From Sphingobacterium puteale (lineage in GTDB: Bacteria; Bacteroidota; Bacteroidia; Sphingobacteriales; Sphingobacteriaceae), in NCBI RefSeq assembly GCF_003627955.1, contig NZ_RBWS01000012.1:62001-126000 (forward strand): a DNA stretch of 64,000 bases, read 5' to 3'. Below the pieces are notes generated by a model. That model was given only the letters and a program-made list of their open reading frames with translations, did not search any database and was not told the origin of the DNA. The position numbers and the translations under genes were made by a program. Positions 60,764 through 64,000 of this stretch are shown one piece after another; the stretch's first letter is position 1, and each line of letters begins with the position of its first letter.

Positions 60764-61329
60764 TCATGCTTTGCAATAATAACAACGAGATAGCTTTCAT
60801 AAGGTTTGGCCCCCTTACACTTTACATAACCGATTCCGATATCATACAGCGATGCGTTCCATTTATCCATCCCTAGCAGATGCGTACGATGATGATAACC
60901 GGGGGCTTCCTTTCCAATGATTAACGCTTTTATCGCATCAGTCGCACTGGCGCGATTAGCAGCAATGGATTCAAAGTTATTGGCATTCCTTTTTTTTACC
61001 CAAGACTGATTTAAATGATATCCCGCTTCTTCAATAAAATAATTGGGTCCATAGCCCTCAGGAGAAACATGATCAAAATAAGACCGTTTAGCCATATCCT
61101 TAGCTCGGTATTCTGCTACCTCGGCAAGCTGTTTATTCCAATTAAGCTTCGTTCGGGTAATCTTATGTAAATTAAAAAGTTTCAGTTCCTTTTTATATCT
61201 CTCTGGATTTGTTCGAATTTTATTCAGCAGATCAAAGGCTTCTTTTGCTTGATGACGATCGACTTTGACACGTTGTGCCAATGCAAGCTGTGCGACAAAT
61301 AAGGTAAACGCTAAAATGAAATATTTCAT
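60757..61329 (-). CDS. CAP (SCP/PR1) domain exported protein
   Basis: 190 residues, signal peptide 1-18 (ending LALAQ). A CAP domain follows: LLNKIRTNPERYKKELK, AKRSYFDHVSPEGYGPNYFIEEAGY, then GKEAPGYHHRTHLLGMDKW and DIGIGYVKCKG. His and Glu in the DHVSP and HHRTHLL segments match the family's cavity residues. Secreted or periplasmic; function unknown in bacteria. Its stop overlaps the upstream yicC promoter region (the -33 TTG of yicC lies inside the last codons). Confidence 0.9.
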   Translation of the reverse strand: MKYFILAFTLFVAQLALAQRVKVDRHQAKEAFDLLNKIRTNPERYKKELKLFNLHKITRTKLNWNKQLAEVAEYRAKDMAKRSYFDHVSPEGYGPNYFIEEAGYHLNQSWVKKRNANNFESIAANRASATDAIKALIIGKEAPGYHHRTHLLGMDKWNASLYDIGIGYVKCKGAKPYESYLVVIIAKHDW

Positions 61330-61372
61330 ACCAATCCTTTAACCTTAAAAGACTGATTTTAGTATTTAACGT

Positions 61373-62020
61373 TTAATCTTTTTTTGACCTTTTAACAGCT
61401 AAAAACTGTATCAGCATGGGTATTAGACTGATAAATATGACCGCTAATACAACCCAGGAAAAGTTATGCCTGAAAAAAGGAATCTGTCCAAAAAAGTAAC
61501 CCGCTAGAATCAATAAGGATACCCACAATATGCCTCCTATTATATTATATTTACCGAAAATGCTGTATGGCATCTTGCCAATACCCGCTACAAAGGGGGC
61601 AAAGGTCCGGACAATGGGGACAAAACGCGCATAAACAATGGTCTTAGTGCCATATTTAGCATAGAAATCCTGCGTTTTTCGAAGATAGGATGGTTTAAAA
61701 ATTTTTGAGTCAGGTTTAAAAACTCGAATTCCAAAATATTTGCCGATCTCATAATTAACAAAATCGCCAGAAATCGCTGCACATATAAGAATAAACAAGA
61801 AAAGGGACAGTGAAAGATTGCTTTCCGGTCGCGCAATAATGGCACCTAAAGCGAATAAAACCGAATCTCCCGGAAGGAACGGTGTAACCACAAATCCTGT
61901 TTCAGCAAAGATAATCAAGAATAGAATGAAATAAGTCCATCCAGCATAGCTATTAACTATCTGCAATAGGTGTTGATCAATATGTAGGATAAAATCAACC
62001 AGTTGAGAAACAAACTCCAT
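61373..62020 (-). CDS. DedA family membrane protein, copy 1
   Basis: 215 residues with about five membrane helices. DedA proteins are linked to lipid (undecaprenyl phosphate or phosphatidylethanolamine) translocation. The acidic residue and motif in FAETGFVVTPFLPGDSVLFALG, and VYARFVPIVRTFAPFVAGIGKMPY with its arginines, are conserved. It is a close paralogue of the next gene, which lies 109 bases upstream on the same strand. Confidence 0.93.
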   Translation of the reverse strand: MEFVSQLVDFILHIDQHLLQIVNSYAGWTYFILFLIIFAETGFVVTPFLPGDSVLFALGAIIARPESNLSLSLFLFILICAAISGDFVNYEIGKYFGIRVFKPDSKIFKPSYLRKTQDFYAKYGTKTIVYARFVPIVRTFAPFVAGIGKMPYSIFGKYNIIGGILWVSLLILAGYFFGQIPFFRHNFSWVVLAVIFISLIPMLIQFLAVKRSKKD

Positions 62021-62117
62021 ATTCGATAAATAAAACCTTCATACTCTTATAAGCTCCACAGCTATGAAAATCAACTGTGGGTTCTTTCTGACTAATAGAA
62101 ACCAGACGCTTTCAGAA

Positions 62118-62147
62118 AAAAAGGGAGTCCTAATGAACTCCCTTTTT
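62118..62147 (-). terminator. Terminator of DedA copy 2, overlapping its stop
   Basis: AAAAAGGGAGT and ACTCCCTTTTT, 11-bp perfect arms around an eight-base loop that contains the stop codon of the DedA gene. Confidence 0.85.
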
Positions 62148-62792
62148 AGTTTTTATTTTCTCTCTTATCAACTCAAATATAATAGGTAATACTGATAGGA
62201 AAATGATCAGCAGTACCACCTTAGAAAAGTTATCTCTAATAATTGGGATATTGCCCAAAAAATAGCCCGCTAATGTAATACCTCCTACCCATAATATTGC
62301 CCCAACGACATTGTAAGTAATGAAAGTACCATAATTCATTTTTCCGATACCACCAACAAATGGTGCTAACGTGCGTACAATAGGTACAAAACGAGCAATT
62401 ACAATTGTTTTACTGCCATACTTTTCATAAAAAGCGTGTGTTTTGGCAATCTGCTCATCTTTGACAACCTGTTTGCCAAAAAGCTTGAATTTGGTCAATC
62501 GCATTCCAAAATGCTTTCCGATGGAGTAATTGAGCGAATCACCAGTTACCGCAGCAATCAATAAGATCAATATCATTAACCAGACATTCAATTCATTTGG
62601 CTGTGCAGCAAGCATTCCCGCAGCAAACAATAAGGAGTCTCCGGGTAAGAAGGGCATGACAACCACTCCCGTTTCAACAAAAATGATCAGAAACAGAATA
62701 AGGTATGTCCATAGCTGATAGTCATTGACAATCTCAACCAAATGTTTATCAATATGGAGAATAAAGTCAAGAAGATGTGTAATTAGTTCCAA
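62130..62792 (-). CDS. DedA family membrane protein, copy 2
   Basis: 220 residues beginning at a TTG codon (62792). The start is supported by alignment with the neighbouring paralogue: MELITHLLDFILHID here against MEFVSQLVDFILHID there, and no ATG lies near. Same motifs: VETGVVVMPFLPGDSLLFAAG and VIARFVPIVRTLAPFVGGIGKMNY. dnaN ends 14 bases upstream, so it is probably co-transcribed with dnaN. Confidence 0.93.
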   Translation of the reverse strand: MELITHLLDFILHIDKHLVEIVNDYQLWTYLILFLIIFVETGVVVMPFLPGDSLLFAAGMLAAQPNELNVWLMILILLIAAVTGDSLNYSIGKHFGMRLTKFKLFGKQVVKDEQIAKTHAFYEKYGSKTIVIARFVPIVRTLAPFVGGIGKMNYGTFITYNVVGAILWVGGITLAGYFLGNIPIIRDNFSKVVLLIIFLSVLPIIFELIREKIKTKKGVH

Positions 62793-62806
62793 AGCTGATC
62801 AGAAGA

Positions 62807-63928
62807 TTAAGCGTTATTCAACATTACAGGCATAACCAGCATCAAAATATCTTCATGATCCTCAGAAGTAGCAGGAATCAACAAGCCTGCACGATTAGGC
62901 GTACTCATTTCAATAACGACCTCTTCACTTTCAAGGTTGTTTAACATCTCAACCAAAAACTTGGCATTAAAACCTATTTCCATATCATCCCCTTCGAACT
63001 GACAGGACAAACGCTCATGTGCTTCATTGGAGAAATCCAGATCCTCAGCCGAGATATTCAATTCACTACCTGATATCTTCAACCGTACCTGGTGTGTCGT
63101 TTTATTGGCGAAAATAACAACCCTTCTTAATGTATTTAAGAAAAGCAATCTATCAACCGTCAGTTTGTTGGGATTGAGCTGGGGAATCACCGCGGCATAA
63201 TCAGGATAACGCTCATCGATCAAACGACAGATCAGATTGATATTGCCAAAGCTAAAAAATGCATTGGTCTGATTATACTCAATAGATACCTTTGTATCAT
63301 CCGAAGGCAATGACGATTTTAGTAAAGAAAGTGCCTTCTTAGGTAAAATAAGTGAAGCCGGTTTTTCAGCACTGATATCCGATCTGGTGTAACGTACCAA
63401 TTTATGTGCATCTGTAGAGACAAAAGTCACATTTTTCTCAGCCAATTGGACCAAAACCCCAGACATCGCCGGCCTTAATTCATCATTACTTACCGCAAAG
63501 ATGGTCTTGCTGATCGCTTCGGAAAGTACTGGAGCTGGCATCTGGATAATTGATCCATTATCAATTGAAGGTATTTTAGGAAAATCATCTGCATTTTCTC
63601 CGCTCAATTTATATTTACCGTCACCTGCACTGATTTCAATAGCCAATGTATTCATGTCTACCGAAAAAGCAACGGGCTGATCGGGAAGAGTTTTTAATGT
63701 TTCTATCAAGATCTTTGAAGGCATAGCTACTCTTCCTTCTTCTTTCGCCTCAATCGGTAAAGAAGTAACCATACTTGTCTGTAGATCCGTAGCAGAAATA
63801 GTCAAGTTATTGTCTTTTATTTCAAAAAGAAAGTTTTCCAGAATTGGTAAAACAGTACTTGTACTAGATGCTCCATTGATAGCTTGTAACTGCTTTAATA
63901 AAATTGATGTTGATACAATGAATCTCAT
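62807..63928 (-). CDS. dnaN: DNA polymerase III beta subunit (sliding clamp)
   Basis: Clamp that holds the replicative polymerase on DNA. 373 residues, full length. Three repeated clamp domains are seen; the start is MRFIVSTSILLKQLQAINGA and the end is TSEDHEDILMLVMPVMLNNA, with the peptide-binding LVMPVM at the C-terminus. The usual neighbours dnaA and recF are not beside it, as is common in Bacteroidetes. The DedA gene follows 14 bases later. Confidence 0.98.
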   Translation of the reverse strand: MRFIVSTSILLKQLQAINGASSTSTVLPILENFLFEIKDNNLTISATDLQTSMVTSLPIEAKEEGRVAMPSKILIETLKTLPDQPVAFSVDMNTLAIEISAGDGKYKLSGENADDFPKIPSIDNGSIIQMPAPVLSEAISKTIFAVSNDELRPAMSGVLVQLAEKNVTFVSTDAHKLVRYTRSDISAEKPASLILPKKALSLLKSSLPSDDTKVSIEYNQTNAFFSFGNINLICRLIDERYPDYAAVIPQLNPNKLTVDRLLFLNTLRRVVIFANKTTHQVRLKISGSELNISAEDLDFSNEAHERLSCQFEGDDMEIGFNAKFLVEMLNNLESEEVVIEMSTPNRAGLLIPATSEDHEDILMLVMPVMLNNA

Positions 63929-64000
63929 TTCCTAATTACTAATTATTATGTGCAATAATACACAAATTAATCAATATTTTTCCCTTTTGTAAACGCCTTT

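Overview
The window is chromosomal DNA from a Bacteroidetes bacterium, most likely a member of the Sphingobacteriaceae such as Sphingobacterium. The evidence is the SusC-type and Oar-type TonB-dependent receptors, the bacillithiol enzyme BshC, citrulline hydrolase CtlX, the rpmB-rpmG-DUF4295-ftsY-rimO neighbourhood, many small Bacteroidetes DUF proteins, about 40% GC, and repeated copies of the Bacteroidetes -7 promoter box TAnnTTTG just upstream of genes. Most of the window is ordinary core genome; the accessory parts are about 1-7 kb and 48.2-58.5 kb.

Layout. 1-2.7 kb: the end of an uptake locus (truncated SusC-like receptor preceded by a TIG/NHL lipoprotein), then 0.87 kb with no gene. 3.6-6.7 kb: ECF sigma factor with a small membrane protein (possible anti-sigma factor), a DUF6249-type membrane protein and a serine hydrolase. 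7.0-23.6 kb: tRNA-Glu, purD, a macroglobulin/plug surface protein, an enoyl-CoA isomerase, a phosphohexomutase with a NUDIX hydrolase, a conserved enzyme-like protein of unsure function, idi, a cell-wall amidase lipoprotein, gcvP and ctlX. 23.8-34.9 kb: an Oar-like receptor, bshC, rimO, ftsY, three ribosomal or ribosome-associated genes, recO and a cold shock protein. 35-44.7 kb: SIMPL, DUF4112 and DUF4359-like proteins, truC, gcvT, rhodanese, M28 and M20 peptidases, GNAT and SPOR proteins. 44.7-50.4 kb: secA, mqnD and surE.

50.4-52.6 kb is the strangest part. Two orphan genes (a helical protein and a small protein ending in an Fn3-like domain) lie beside a 329-bp array of fifteen and a half 21-bp tandem repeats. 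Hairpins bracket the array on both sides. It is open in one frame on each strand, but the pattern of base differences argues against coding.

52.7-56.8 kb is a uronate (pectin-type) catabolic cassette: an AraC regulator divergent from kduI, a DUF4861 protein and kduD, with inverted repeats in the shared upstream region. 56.8-58.5 kb holds an exported formylglycine-generating-enzyme-like protein that keeps the active-site cysteine pair, plus an unknown exported protein. 58.7-64 kb is core again: yicC-gmk-nadD, a CAP-domain protein, two DedA paralogues and dnaN.

Three genes (purD, the 437-codon gene at 15.2 kb, and yicC) have a TAnnTTTG box only three or four bases before the ATG, which predicts leaderless or nearly leaderless transcripts. 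Perfect palindromes also sit in the promoter regions of secA and of the AraC gene.
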